Notes: a model not told the origin generated them from the sequence alone. Shown: positions 8,553 to 19,087, numbered from the stretch's first letter. The stretch: 64,000 nucleotides of DNA from UBA5072 sp963822145 (GCA_963822145.1 CAWGGG010000001.1:806001-870000); one strand, 5' to 3'. Numbers and translations: made by a program.

Positions 8553-10058
8553 ATGATTAGTAAGTACGAAATATTATATATAGAATTTGGAAAGAAGTTT
8601 ACTACAGCAGATTTTGAATATTATCTTGAAAACTATTTCAATAATTGTTGGAACTACAAGAAAATTGTTTTTCAATTAGAAAATATTGAATGGATTGCTC
8701 TTGAAGAACTCACTTTCCTTTTTGCCTGGTTAAGATATCTAAAAATTAATCATCCGAACCTAACCAGTATTAAAATAAACCTACCAAGGTTAACTCCACA
8801 AGAAGATTCTGATAGTTATAGGAGAAGGAAGCAAAGATTGTTGAATTTGTGGAATGTATGGAAAATCTGGCAAAAATGTGAGCTTAATTTGTCTTCTGAA
8901 ACAAATATTGATAGTGATATTAATAAGTATGTGGATAAATTTCAGTACGATTCACATTGGCATCACATTGTACCTTTTACAAAACTTGATTCTAAAAGTA
9001 TTAAAGATTTTCATGATATAAGGGAAAAAGTTGAGAAAAATATATATGAAAGATTTGATTTGAGTGCTCAGTTAACAGATTTTAAGAAAAGTATTCCTCG
9101 TTGACACCTTTTGAAAATAAAGCTTTAAGTGGAATAATTTCGACAGAGTTATTTTTAAACTCAATAATTCATGCATATAACATAGATGATAATTTTAGTG
9201 AATGCTATTTTGCTGTTTCATTAAGAAATAAAATAAACATGAGCGAATAAGAAAAGAAAGAAGAGAGAGGAGAATCACTATCTGACGATGAAATAAAAAG
9301 ACGAATTAATTTCATTCTTTCTGAAAATCTTAAAGAAAAAAACATAGATGAACAATCTTATTTTGAAGACACAGACAATAAGGGCATTTCAACTAATGAT
9401 TCATTTATTGAATTTACATTTTTAGATTTTGGTACTGGTATTCCCAGAAAACTAAAAGAACAATATAATAAAAGTGAAATTAATTCCTTACCCCTATCAC
9501 TAAAACACTATGAAAAGAATTATACCAATGAATTCATTGTTTGTGAAGATAGTAGAATAATTGAATATGCCTTTTTACTTGATTCTTCATCAAATCTTTT
9601 TAATAAACGCTTAGAAATTAATGATTATGTACCAAGAGGCTTGTTCTTCTTGGTGGATATTATTAGAAGGTATCGAGGGTTACTTATTGTAAGAAGTGGA
9701 AAAGGTAAGGTAATATATAATTTTAAACACACCAATGTTATTTCAGAATCAGTAAGATTCTCTGTATTTGATTCAAATTTGACTTATTTTAATGGTACCT
9801 TAATTTCATTTGCCAGCAAAAAATGAAAAAGAACTTATTTTTAACAAACTGGAAATAAATCTTGAAAACAAATTTAAAAAAGACAATGAACAAGAAAAAT
9901 CTCAGATTATCGAATATATAAACATAAATGAAATGATAAAATTAAGTCAAAAGCATTTAAATAGCGTAGGTTTAACTGAATTATATAACAATACTTTCAA
10001 AAAACTAAATGATAAAATAGATGCTTTTAAATTCCAGACATCCCACTATTTACATTGA
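8553..10058 (+). pseudogene. STAS-like plus GHKL ATPase protein, frame-broken
   Basis: Reading across breaks gives a protein of about 500 residues. Residues 1-75 form a beta-alpha pattern like a STAS domain. After a break near 9102 comes an N-box, STELFLNSIIHAY, and later FLDFGTGIPRKL (G1 box) near 9425-9460, then the ATPase C-terminus GLFFLVDIIRRYRGLLIV. These mark a GHKL (histidine-kinase/Hsp90-type) ATPase without a phosphorylatable histidine domain. An in-frame TAA at 9248 and a frame change near 9815 are further breaks. The last 80 residues are a charged helical tail. It overlaps the next gene's ATG (10020), so the two form an operon. I know no named defence system with exactly this pair. 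Confidence 0.6.
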
Positions 10059-13049
10059 TTTTTCGGGATCAGAGAATTTAGAAATTATCAACCGCAAATT
10101 GTATTTCTATCTCTGGATATTCTTGAATATTTAATTCTAATACCAAGGTAATTATTGTTCATCCCTCTTTTAAATCTTGGCCAATTGTATCAAGCTAAAC
10201 AAGCTATTAAATTTTCTAAATTGCCTATTTATAGACCAATTCCATGTTTTATTTACGACAATAAAAAAAAGATTCAAATAATTTGGCTTGGTATTACCGA
10301 GGTACAAGATGAAGAATTATTAAATAGTAGTGTTTTACTTAAAAACAAAAAAGAGCTACAATATTGACAAATACATTAATAAATATGAATTAGTTGGTAA
10401 TGTTATAACTATTGATGAAAGTGATTTTGTTAGTGTTAATCTTGAGGATATTTCAACATTCTCTAGCACTATCTCTGAAATATTATTTTCTAAAGAAATA
10501 CCAAAGCGCTTTTTAGAAAAATATCTTTCGCATGATAAAACGGTTTCAAATGGCAACTGAAATAGTTTTTTAGGATAAATCATTTATTTATTGGACTTCA
10601 GGGGGATATTATCAAGAAAAGTTCATCACTTTTATTGATTTATTATATAGCTATGAAACAATAAAGATTGGAAATAGAGGAGAAACAATTGATGAACATT
10701 TTGGAGAAGAGTTGCAAGGTATTTAATTGAAAAATATAACTATTGTAATAATTTGCCATTAGATATTGATTATATAGTAGACAGCAACTTTAAAGTAGTT
10801 AATTATTAGGCAAACATATTAAAAATATGTACCATAGGTTGGTACTTAATGAAAGTGGAAATAATAAAAAACCTGAATTAATTCGTTTGGCAAACTACCA
10901 TGAATTTACTTTAGAAAAAGCATTTATTCGTATTAAAGAGGGGAATAAAGTTTTAATAGTAAATGATGTTATTTCTACAGGTAAATTAAGTAATGACCTC
11001 CATCAAAAACTAATAGCGTTAAAAAAAGCTGATATAGTAGCAATATTTACATTAATTGATTCCAGAGATAAAAACTCCAAAGACGTAAAGCACTTTTTTG
11101 ATGAAACGGTCGATGGAAAAACATATAAATTAATAGATTATCCTATTGAGAAATTTAAATCAAAAAAAGCTTTAGTTGAAAAAACATAAAAGACAAGTAA
11201 TATCTATCAACACCGTATAATTAATGCCCCAAGCATGATGAAAGAAGCTAGAGCGTAGCATGGGGGAAAACATATTATATTTTGGAAATAAAACAAAAGA
11301 GAATAAAGGAAATGAGAAATTTCTTGAAAATTTCACTAGTTCTGAAAATCTATGGATTGGTCACTTTAATCATAATGTAGCACATCATTTATATTATTTT
11401 AAAACTCATGAAATTTTATTATCCGAAAAGGGAGAAAAACTATTAAAAGAGATTTTCGATTTTATTACTAAAGGTACAATTTTACAAATAAAAGTAACTT
11501 AACTATGTTTTTCATCCAATGTTTTCGGCTATCGAAACAATGATGAATAACAAATTAAAAGATATTTTATCAAATTATCCCAATTTCCATAATTTTCCTT
11601 TGCCAAGAATTGATACACCTAAGGGTTGGAGATTTACATTCCCGCCTAAATTATTAAATGCAAAAGGTTGGAACTTCACAAAACGTAATATCCTTATCAT
11701 TGATGATGGCAGTTGTTCTGGAGATACTATATTGCAAATGATTGATTCTATTGCAATGATTGAAGTTAATAAAATTGTTGTTGTCTCTATTATTGCTAGA
11801 CTTGAAGACTTCCAGAGAGAATTTTTTTCTCGTTTAAGTTCAATAAAGGGATATAAAAAATACAACCCACATATTACGCTTGAAAATGATACTTGGGATT
11901 CCTTATCATCGCAATATGGAATACCCAAATAATAAATGAATAAAGCATAATAAATCCATGCTTGTTCCAGGAGAAATAATTGGAATACCTCAATCGATAG
12001 AGACAAGTAAAAATATTCCCTTGAGTATATATTTTGGTACTCATTTTCATATCCCTGTATATTCTCCGCTTAAACACTGTCCTTTCTGTCATGAATTTTC
12101 TCTATTGGCAGAGGAATTGAATTCTCCCGTTGAGCTTCCTGTTTCAGTAAAGAACTATATAGAAAGTAGAATTAAAGAGATTACCAGATATGAAACTGAT
12201 GGTACTCTACTGAATAAGGAAACAGAGGAATACAAATGCATCTCTCTTTTATATTTCCCAGAAGAAATTGATTTAAAAAAGATTTTTATTGAAAGAGATA
12301 GGATAGGTAAAATAGATACCTATCGACTATATAGAGATTACATAAAAGATAGCTATGACAATGTTGTAATTGACTACTATTTAGCAGTCCTATTACATGA
12401 AAATAGATTAATAGATACTGTCAGTCACTTATTGCCTCACTTAAAAGTTAAACTTGTAAATGCAATTAAAAATTACTTTGGAATTAAAAGTAATGATACA
12501 AATATTCATTTAACTCTAAACTGGCAACAAAAACCCAGATAATTAAAGCACTGTTTCTCATAAATGAAGAGATTTTATTTGATTCAACCCAAATTAATAA
12601 AATAGTAGATTCTATTGCTGATGAAGATTTTGATTCCATAAATTATTTGTCTTATATATATTGGAAAAGACTGAAACTTAAACGGAAATATTAACACAAT
12701 AATTGCAATAATAAATCAAATATGGAAATTTCTTGGTGATAGAAAAATAAAAAAAGCATGGGGGCAATTTAGGGTGTGGATTTTAAATCAACAGCGTCAT
12801 CCATATTCAGAAGGATTTAGTTTTCAGTATCTGAAAGATTTCTATATCCGTAAAGAAATTGAATATCCGAATCATCTTATAATTGGAAGAGAATTTATGG
12901 CTCTTCAATCAAGGCTGAATGGTTTGAAATATAAAGTAATTGAAGGGAAACTTACTAAAGTTCCCGATGATGATTATAAAGATAAAAAAAGAATTTTTAT
13001 AGAAGCTACATCAAAGTTAAAACATCCCTTTGAATATTTTAGAAGATAA
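10020..13049 (+). pseudogene. large protein with two phosphoribosyltransferase-like domains, frame-broken
   Basis: From ATG 10020 (MLLNSRHPTIYIDFSG) a series of frame-linked segments reads to a TAA at 13049, a product of about 1000 residues or possibly two adjacent genes. The first PRPP-binding loop is KVLIVNDVISTGKL near 10948-10989 and the second is NILIIDDGSCSGDTI near 11690-11735. Both match the phosphoribosyltransferase pattern of two acidic residues followed by a small-residue loop. After the second, HFHIPVYSPLKHCPFCHEF near 12038-12100 has a CxxC pair. The C-terminal third is helical (WILNQQRHPYSEGFSF near 12780). At least six breaks are needed. Substrates are unknown; the pairing with a GHKL ATPase is the notable point. 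Confidence 0.5.
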
Positions 13050-13158
13050 AAAATTTAAGAAAATAATTGATTTATGCGGATTCTATGATATTTTTCATAT
13101 AGTGAGGATGTTTGTGCAAATTCTATTTTGAAAAAAGTAGCACAAATCATTTGATAAC

Positions 13159-13693
13159 ATGGGTTCCATAGAAAGTATTAATAAAATACTTGAGAAACTC
13201 AATGTATTTATTGATTTTTATTTGAAATCGGATTCAGAATTTGCTCAATTTTTTATAAAACATGAAGTTAATCCTAATAATATTTTTTTTGAAATAAAGA
13301 GAAGAATATATAAGTGAATTAGAAAGAAATGAAATAAAATATTACGATGAAATAAATCTAAATCCAGATTTATTATTAAGACTTCATCCTACCTGCTTTA
13401 TTGTTATAGTTTCTGAATTATTTAAAAATTGTATAAAACACACAAAGGACATCAAATCAACGCTTTCTTCTATTGAAACAACTAATTCAATGTCAATAAA
13501 AATTTATCAAAATAGTGAGTTTGTTATTATTAACTATAAACATAGTTTAAAGCTTAGCAAGGGCAATAAGCTAGAGTTAAGTGGATTAAATCCAGTTAAA
13601 ACAATATTCAAATATTTTGGAGGTACCTTTGAAATATTCGATTTAAAAAATGACTTTAGTGTTAATATTTCAATACCTATTGGTAAAAGTTAA
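13159..13693 (+). pseudogene. second GHKL ATPase, frame-broken
   Basis: Starting at ATG 13159 (MGSIESINKILEKLN) and with one break near 13305, the reading gives about 178 residues. VIVSELFKNCIKHTK (near 13405-13450) is the N-box of a GHKL ATPase, with the asparagine and lysine/histidine in place. LSGLNPVKTIFKYFGGTFEI near 13580-13640 corresponds to the C-terminal lid and helix of the fold. The G1 box is not obvious. It follows the PRTase gene closely on the same strand and probably belongs to the same operon. The upstream 110 bp also read as protein in another frame, so it could be the C-terminus of the preceding protein. Confidence 0.5.
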
Positions 13694-13716
13694 TATAAAT
13701 TTTAAAGCATTGTACA

Positions 13717-14519
13717 ATGAAAAAAGAAAATGTATTTCATTTTGTATTTTGTGAGGATAGGATTAATCGTGAAGACGAATTTAGACCTTTTGTTTATGAG
13801 ATGTTACAGACAAATATACCATTTCTATTTGTGACTGATGTTCCTAATTTTAATATTTTTAATAAATTTCCATCAGAGCAATTGGTTACAGTATGAGTTC
13901 ACCATCAGGCGAATCATTTTAAAACTGATAAATTCGGAAGGTATTTGGGAGAAAAAATGGGAGCAGAATTAATTGATAGTTACCCGTATTTAAAGTTTAA
14001 GTACATAACTCGTGCACCAAATCATCCTCATAGATCAGATGATAAGAAAAATACGCCATAAATTTCACTGAATGACATTTATGATGAAATTAAAAATTCT
14101 GATAATTTCCAAAAAATTTCTGATTTTTTTGATAAAGAAACATTTAAAAATACAAATGATATAAATAAAAAAGAGCATTTCGTCTGAAAAAACCAATATT
14201 ACTGTTGGAAATGATTTTTCAGGTATAATAAATATTGGTGATAAAAGTAAAATTAAAAATAGAGTTACAATAAAAGGAAATATTGAACATCTTGCTAAAG
14301 AATTGGGAAAAAGTCAATGTAGCTAAAAGTGATATTGAGGAGTTAAAAACCATTTTAAGTACAGATGAACCTGATTATAAAAGCAAAAAATTCGGGAATA
14401 AAACTATAAATTGGATTCAAAAGATGATTGGTAAAGCACTTGATGGCACCTGGCAGGTTGGTATTGAGACAGCTGGTGGCATATTAGCTCAACTACTTTT
14501 AGCATATTATGGAATGTAG
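13717..14519 (+). pseudogene. unknown protein with G/N-rich linker and small C-terminal domain, frame-broken
   Basis: ATG 13717 starts MKKENVFHFVFCEDRINREDEF, which has the beta-strand-then-acidic start of receiver-like folds. In-frame stops occur at 13896 (TGA) and 14059 (TAA), and frames change near 14170 and 14310. The later part has NITVGNDFSGIINIGDKSKI, a repetitive glycine/asparagine linker, then a C-terminal domain ending GTWQVGIETAGGILAQLLL. I recall similar linker-plus-tail ends in abortive-infection type proteins such as the AbiTii group, but cannot confirm it. It is the last gene of the GHKL/PRTase block and is followed by an attC-like repeat at 14714. Confidence 0.4.
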
Positions 14520-14713
14520 CTTAGCTCACAGCCAAGCACAATTGCAATTCACTCATGCTAACCCTCAAACCAAAAATTGCAATATAGCTTGTCTGTCTGC
14601 CAACTTTTTTTGCCAACCCGAAAACCTAATTTTTTGGAAACGTAGTGCTTCGATTGTGACAATCAGTAAGTAATAAATGATTGATAATAAGACAATAACA
14701 AAACAAAGCCCAG

Positions 14714-14844
14714 CCTCTAACAGCGTATATAAGCCATTGCTGGCAGCGGGTTTGCGTAGGTCAGTTCTTTTGGTTACCTTGGTGTAACTAGATAAGTAAA
14801 TGCCTTGGTTTACTAACGTCTCATACACGCGGACGTTGTACGCT
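14714..14844 (+). repeat. attC-like intergenic repeat A
   Basis: It begins CTCTAACAGCGTATATAAGCC, continues with TTGCTGGCAGCGGGTTTGCG and a GGTTACCTTGGTGTAACTAG core, and ends TCATACACGCGGACGTTGTAC. The left AACAGCGTATA and the right TACACGCGGACGTT are imperfect inverse complements with a bulge, as in integron attC sites (outer RYYYAAC and GTTRRRY boxes). Copies B, C and E share the same core, and F and G its left end. It lies downstream of the GHKL/PRTase block. The 540-bp gap (14520-15060) has no other recognised feature. Confidence 0.55.
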
Positions 14845-15060
14845 AGCTGAAAGCTTCTAATAACTAATAACTTACTGATAACCATAATTAAACTGTTTTT
14901 CTGTTGCAAATGTGAATTCTGTCAATTAATTTTAACTTTATTTTTTTATTATGGCTTTTACTAATTCGAATTAATTCTTCGCCGGTTATCCAGTATATCT
15001 TACTTGCAGAAGTGATGTATCATTTATAAAGGATTTTCAAGAAGGAGAGATTTTTAAATA

Positions 15061-15560
15061 ATGAATTCCATTATAGAACTATTTCCAAAAGATGACGTTG
15101 AAAATGATTGGAATGCATTGATGAAAGATCTTAGTGAAGAGGAAATAAAGAAAAGAAAAGCTATAATGAAAGCATTTTTGTTTATTTTCAAAGAATTGGC
15201 ATCTGAGAAAATAAGCGAAAGTGAGCTGAGGGATGATTTTGAATGTTTGGCTATACCTTCTAATTATCTGCAATATGCGATAGAGAAATTAAATTCAATA
15301 CAAGAATTTAAAATCAAAGCATCAAAAGACGAAAATACCATACGATAATGTACTACGATACATAGAATGGAGAATCTATTTTAAGAAATTACAATGATGG
15401 TTCAAAAGAAGATGTTGCTATTATTGAATTTCTGTATAGTCTTAATGGAGAGAAAGAAATACTTCAGTTAGATTTTAGTCATAAAAGATTGTTACATTTT
15501 ATTTCTTTATTAAATAAAATTGAACTTAAATTATGCCAAACAAAACAAGGAGAGTTTTAA
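15061..15560 (+). pseudogene. small unknown protein, possible COMM-like fold, frame-broken
   Basis: The first 95 residues (15061-15348) are charged and helical. Two frame changes near 15345 and 15375 lead to LRYIEWRI, NYNDGSKEDVAIIEFLYSL and a C-terminal LDFSHKRLLHFISLLNKIE ending at 15560. A helical half followed by strand-W-R and a leucine-rich last helix recalls the eukaryotic COMM domain, but this is a weak, memory-based resemblance. It overlaps the next gene's ATG by 28 bp. A GAAGGAGAG ribosome site lies upstream at about 15040. It is the first gene of a four-gene unit lying between repeats A and B. Confidence 0.4.
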
Positions 15561-15820
15561 TACAGCATGATACTTTAGATGATACTTTTCAAAAGATGCT
15601 GTCTGATGAAAAGGAAAATATTGATAATAAATCGGAATGGGGTAAGCTTCAAAATGAAGTAAATGCATTAAAGCATCGTGTTCATGGATTAGAAATTTTA
15701 GTCGGGGTCTACAAGTACGATTTTTTAATTGATAGACCAGTATCTTCTATTAGTGAGCCAATTCCATTAGATGATGTTGATTTGGATTGTGGTAATCGTA
15801 AAATTAAAATACCAGAGTAG
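15533..15820 (+). CDS. small unknown protein with coiled-coil segment
   Basis: A 95-residue soluble protein. KSEWGKLQNEVNALKHRVHG (about residues 34-53) has a heptad pattern and probably forms a short coiled coil; the C-terminus is acidic and proline-rich. Its stop codon at 15818-15820 touches the ATG of the next gene, showing translational coupling. I do not recognise the family. The context (between a possibly COMM-like protein and a small membrane protein) suggests a subunit of a small complex. Confidence 0.55.
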   Translation: MPNKTRRVLIQHDTLDDTFQKMLSDEKENIDNKSEWGKLQNEVNALKHRVHGLEILVGVYKYDFLIDRPVSSISEPIPLDDVDLDCGNRKIKIPE

Positions 15821-16060
15821 ATGGAAAACATATTGGTACATGTTATTGAAAAAAATGCTTCAAGTGATAATTTCTTAATGTTTACAAAAGAGATTTCAAG
15901 TCGTTGCGGCGTTACGTTAAAAGAAATTATGGAAGTTTTAGAAAACTCTAATAGCTTTATTCAAAATAATTTAGGACAGTATACAACTAGAACATTGTAT
16001 GAAAAATACGTTCCTTGGTATATTAAATTTCTTCATAGTTTTAAGAATAAAATAGACTAA
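15821..16060 (+). CDS. small unknown soluble protein, wHTH-like
   Basis: A 79-residue protein whose ATG directly follows the preceding stop and whose own stop overlaps the next ATG (TAATG at 16058-16062). CGVTLKEIMEVLENSNSFIQ and a following basic/aromatic stretch could be a small winged-helix, but no family is recognised. The tight coupling on both sides makes it a real gene of this four-gene unit. Confidence 0.5.
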   Translation: MENILVHVIEKNASSDNFLMFTKEISSRCGVTLKEIMEVLENSNSFIQNNLGQYTTRTLYEKYVPWYIKFLHSFKNKID

Positions 16061-16369
16061 TGGCATTTCTTATTTAATATTCTCTGAGCCTATTATTTTA
16101 TCTGGGTTAGGTGGATTGACCTATCCATTACTTGTATATTTGGAACATGATAGTACTAAAAAGTCAAAACAAATAACTTTTAAAAAAACTCGCGATTATG
16201 TTGCGGTTTTTATTTATGTATTTTTTGCATTACTAGTTGGTTACGCATATTTTAAAGGGCAAAATGAAGTCAATCGTCTTCTTCGGCAATTCATATTGGC
16301 ATTTCTGCGCCTTTAATTTTACGTACGATGTCTAATATTATACCAACAGAAATAAAAAAACAAAAGTAA
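16060..16369 (+). pseudogene. small membrane protein, candidate effector, frame-broken
   Basis: The reading is hydrophobic throughout: LIFSEPIILSGLGGLTYPLL, then a basic loop, then VAVFIYVFFALLVGYAYF and a third apolar stretch HIGISAPLIL, about 100 residues and three membrane segments. Breaks occur just after the ATG (16060) and near 16285. Its overlap with the preceding gene marks it as the last gene of the unit. Small multi-pass membrane proteins at the end of defence operons often act as membrane-damaging effectors; that role is inference here. Confidence 0.45.
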
Positions 16370-16480
16370 CGTTTAATTTAACTTATTAATTTATAAGGTA
16401 TCATATAATACAGTTAGGTTGCAATTTCATAATAACTATTGGAGAAGTAGTTCTTCGAATTTGTTTTTTTAATTTGCCAG

Positions 16481-16637
16481 CGTACAACAACGTATATACC
16501 CCATTGCTGGCTGTACCTGTGCGAACCTCAAGCATAGTACAAAAAAGATAAATCGTTACGCTTTGTCCATCGTTGGTGTATCTAGATACGTATGCTCTTT
16601 GTGAACGCAACGGCTCATACACGCGGGCGTTGGGCAC
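16481..16637 (+). repeat. attC-like intergenic repeat B
   Basis: Left end CGTACAACAACGTATATACC, then CCATTGCTGGC; right end CTCATACACGCGGGCGTTGGGC, whose GTTGGGC (16629-16635) fits the GTTRRRY box of attC exactly. The inner part diverges from A, C and E but keeps GTTGGTGTATCTAGA. It lies after the four-gene unit and about 90 bp before the TIR gene. Confidence 0.55.
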
Positions 16638-16726
16638 AAGGTAAAGAGAATAATATGTTTAATGTTTATTAATTAGTCTTGATAAGTAATAGAAATAGTT
16701 ATTTAAACTACAAAATGGAGGGACAA

Positions 16727-17800
16727 ATGAAAATAATTTTATATGCAGAAAAAGGTATGCAAGTTGATTTAGGAACAATTTCTACTAATCTTAATAAAAT
16801 TTGCAAAAGAATACATTTTCAAGTTGGAAAAACCGTTTTGGAAATTGATTCACAATTGATTTCTCATCCTGAAACCTATAATTCTATTGATACAAAACTA
16901 ATTCAAGAAGCAAATAATTATAACTATGCCTTTCTATTTACAGACAAACAATATGATAATAATTACTTTTTTGAAACATATAATAATAAAGCAATAGTTT
17001 CATTTTTTGGCTGGGATTATTTAACGACACTTAGCAAAAACAATGGTATTATCCATTTTATTGCAGAAATAATAGCGCTTAAGATTGATAATTCAAAACG
17101 ACACGATGATTCAACTGGTTGTATATATGATTTTGGGTGGAACAAAACAGTAATTGATTTAGAGATGAGAAATGCTTTTATTTGTCCTTCGTGTTTAGCA
17201 AGAATTACTTCTAAAAAGCTTCATGAAGAAAAAAGTGACTTATTTATTGATCTTAAGGAAATACTTGATATTCTTGGAAAAACATCAAAATGGAATCAGG
17301 ATATTGTGACATATTGGAATGGTTTGAACAATTCAAATCCAGATTTTATTACATCAAAAATTAAAGAGCAATTATCATCAAATATTCATGATGTATTCTT
17401 AGCGCATAATTCAATTGACAAACCATTTGTAGAAATAATTTGCAGTAAATTAAAATCAAAGGGATTAAATCCATGGTTAGACAAAGAACAGATTCCACCA
17501 GGTCGTTGGTTTCAAGATGTAATTCAAGATACAATTAAAAAAATTTCTTCAGCAGCTGTTTTTATTAGTAATAATGGTTTAGGTCGTTGGGAAGTTGTTG
17601 AACTTCGATCGTTTATTAGTCAATGTGTTGAAAGGAAAATACCAGTTATCCCTGTTTTATTACCTGGAGTTGAAAAAATACCAAATGAATTTGTATTTCT
17701 AAATGAATTCAGCTGGGTTAAATTTAAAAGTGAAGTAACCGAGGAAGAACCACTAGATAATTTAATTTGGGGAATTACAGGAAAACATCCTAAAAGATAA
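16727..17800 (+). CDS. TIR-domain protein with N-terminal Cys-containing domain
   Basis: A 357-residue intact gene. I chose ATG 16727 because GGAGGG lies 4 bp upstream (16717-16722); a TTG further upstream is less likely. The C-terminal TIR domain (about residues 215-345) shows DVFLAHNSIDKPFVE, the WLDKEQIPPG box and GRWEVVELRSF with the acidic residue expected of NAD-cleaving TIRs. The N-terminal half is alpha/beta and carries TGCIYDFGWNKT and ICPSCL, three cysteines that could bind metal. TIR domains of this type usually act as NADases or signalling-nucleotide producers in antiphage defence. It stands alone between attC-like repeats B and C, so it looks like a single-gene cassette. Confidence 0.8.
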   Translation: MKIILYAEKGMQVDLGTISTNLNKICKRIHFQVGKTVLEIDSQLISHPETYNSIDTKLIQEANNYNYAFLFTDKQYDNNYFFETYNNKAIVSFFGWDYLTTLSKNNGIIHFIAEIIALKIDNSKRHDDSTGCIYDFGWNKTVIDLEMRNAFICPSCLARITSKKLHEEKSDLFIDLKEILDILGKTSKWNQDIVTYWNGLNNSNPDFITSKIKEQLSSNIHDVFLAHNSIDKPFVEIICSKLKSKGLNPWLDKEQIPPGRWFQDVIQDTIKKISSAAVFISNNGLGRWEVVELRSFISQCVERKIPVIPVLLPGVEKIPNEFVFLNEFSWVKFKSEVTEEEPLDNLIWGITGKHPKR

Positions 17801-17804
17801 ATTA

Positions 17805-17946
17805 ATACCCTGTGCATAGCAGCGTGTATAAGTCATTGCTGGCATTGAGTTTGCGCAGGTCAGTGCTTTTGTTTACCTTGCGCTATCTAGACCACAAAGT
17901 GCTTTTTCGACGAAACTTCTCGTAAACGCGGACGTTAGACACAACT
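17805..17946 (+). repeat. attC-like intergenic repeat C
   Basis: It begins 5 bp after the TIR stop codon. Left AGCAGCGTGTATAAGTCATTG, then CTGGCATTGAGTTTGCG; core GTTTACCTTGCGCTATCTAG; right end AAACGCGGACGTTAGAC with a GTTRRRY match GTTAGAC at 17934-17940. It is the closest relative of repeat A. Confidence 0.6.
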
Positions 17947-17966
17947 GTATAAAAATACGCACGAAC

Positions 17967-18934
17967 ATGAAAAATTTACTTAATATGATAGACAAACTTT
18001 TAAAAAATGATTTTACAATTACTTCTAAAAAGATTGCAAAAACATTTGAACAAACGATAGTATCCAATTACAGTCAAAGAGAAGATAATATTGTTGAAAA
18101 TCTAAGCAACTTGAATTTTATTGAAAGCTCAAGTGATTTTTCTGTGAAAATAAAATCTGTTTATATCCACGGAAATAAGTCTCAAGTGGATTTTAGTTAT
18201 TATAATTCTAATACTCAGCGTGAATTAAGTGATATTATTTTTATTTCAAGTTTATATAAACTCGGAGTTAAAGTCTTTGAAAAAGTTACATTTAATCAAG
18301 TTAAAAAAGGACATTCAAATTTCACTCTGAATCAATCAGGTATTGAACAATTGTACTTGTTATCAAGACTTCCTAAATTTAAAGGATACTGTGGTTTAAT
18401 TCCTAAAAAGGATTATACTTTAATTGATTACTCAAAAACATTAGGTTCGTATGGACTTCTATACTCCCCAGGAGATTTTGCATTTATATCAGCAAAAGTC
18501 TTGTCAGAAAAGATTGGGCAGAAAAGAACTTTTCACTTGAAGGATATTTTCTCCGATGAACATGTTTGCAACGATGAATTAAGGTATTATCTAAGTGATA
18601 ATCTAATTGCTATAAATCGAAATAACCTTTTGCCCATAATAGATACAAAAAATTATTGTTCAAACATATATGATTTTATTCTTCATTTTTTAAGATTTAA
18701 TATTGGAGATATTATTTGTGATAGTGAATTTTCTCAGCAATCAATCTAGAAGCAAAACAATTAATTGAAGATATTTTTATGTCATTAGTTAATAGTAGTG
18801 ATTCAAGTATTCAAACCTTTGGAAGAGAATATTTAGGAGATTCTAATTCTAATCAAGAATCGGTTTTTGAAGGAGGTGGACTTAGAATTGTTTGGGCAAA
18901 AACAGATTTGAAGAATGAAAATGTAAAAAATTAG
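17967..18934 (+). pseudogene. unknown protein, one frame break near its 3' end
   Basis: The main frame (17967-18749, 260 residues) continues after one missing base near 18742 as INLEAKQLIEDIF and ends at 18934, about 322 residues in total. The protein is mixed alpha/beta, with SGIEQLYLLSRLPKFKGYCG and a YGLLYSPGDFAFISAKVL segment. No signal peptide, membrane segment or catalytic signature is recognised. It lies alone between attC-like repeats C and D and starts 21 bp after C, so it looks like a cassette gene. Defence-related function is suggested only by neighbours. Confidence 0.5.
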
Positions 18935-18946
18935 TAAACAACATAT

Positions 18947-19076
18947 GCCTAATACATGGTATAGTGCATGCGGTTTTCATAGGTTATGTGAAGTGTTGTA
19001 GCCCGCTTCAACTTATCGTGTAACTTGATAGGAAATCGCGCACAATCCCTAACTAACCATACCGCCACCGTTGGCA
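18947..19076 (+). repeat. attC-like intergenic repeat D
   Basis: Left end GCCTAATACATGGTATAGTG and right end CCATACCGCCACCGTTGGCA are imperfect inverse complements. The ends differ from A-C, but the size (130 bp), the position 13 bp after a stop codon and the outer boxes (GCCTAAT, GTTGGCA) fit the same class. Confidence 0.45.
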
Positions 19077-19087
19077 ATTATATTAAA

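Noticed and set aside
8118..8556. Two short plus-strand open frames
   Set aside because: They overlap, have no ribosome site, are low in protein-like composition, and the region carries the promoter and short repeats instead.
9248..9250. Stop-codon readthrough or alternative genetic code in the accessory genes
   Set aside because: Frame changes in both directions accompany the stops, and the intact neighbours use all three stop codons normally; errors or decay explain it better.
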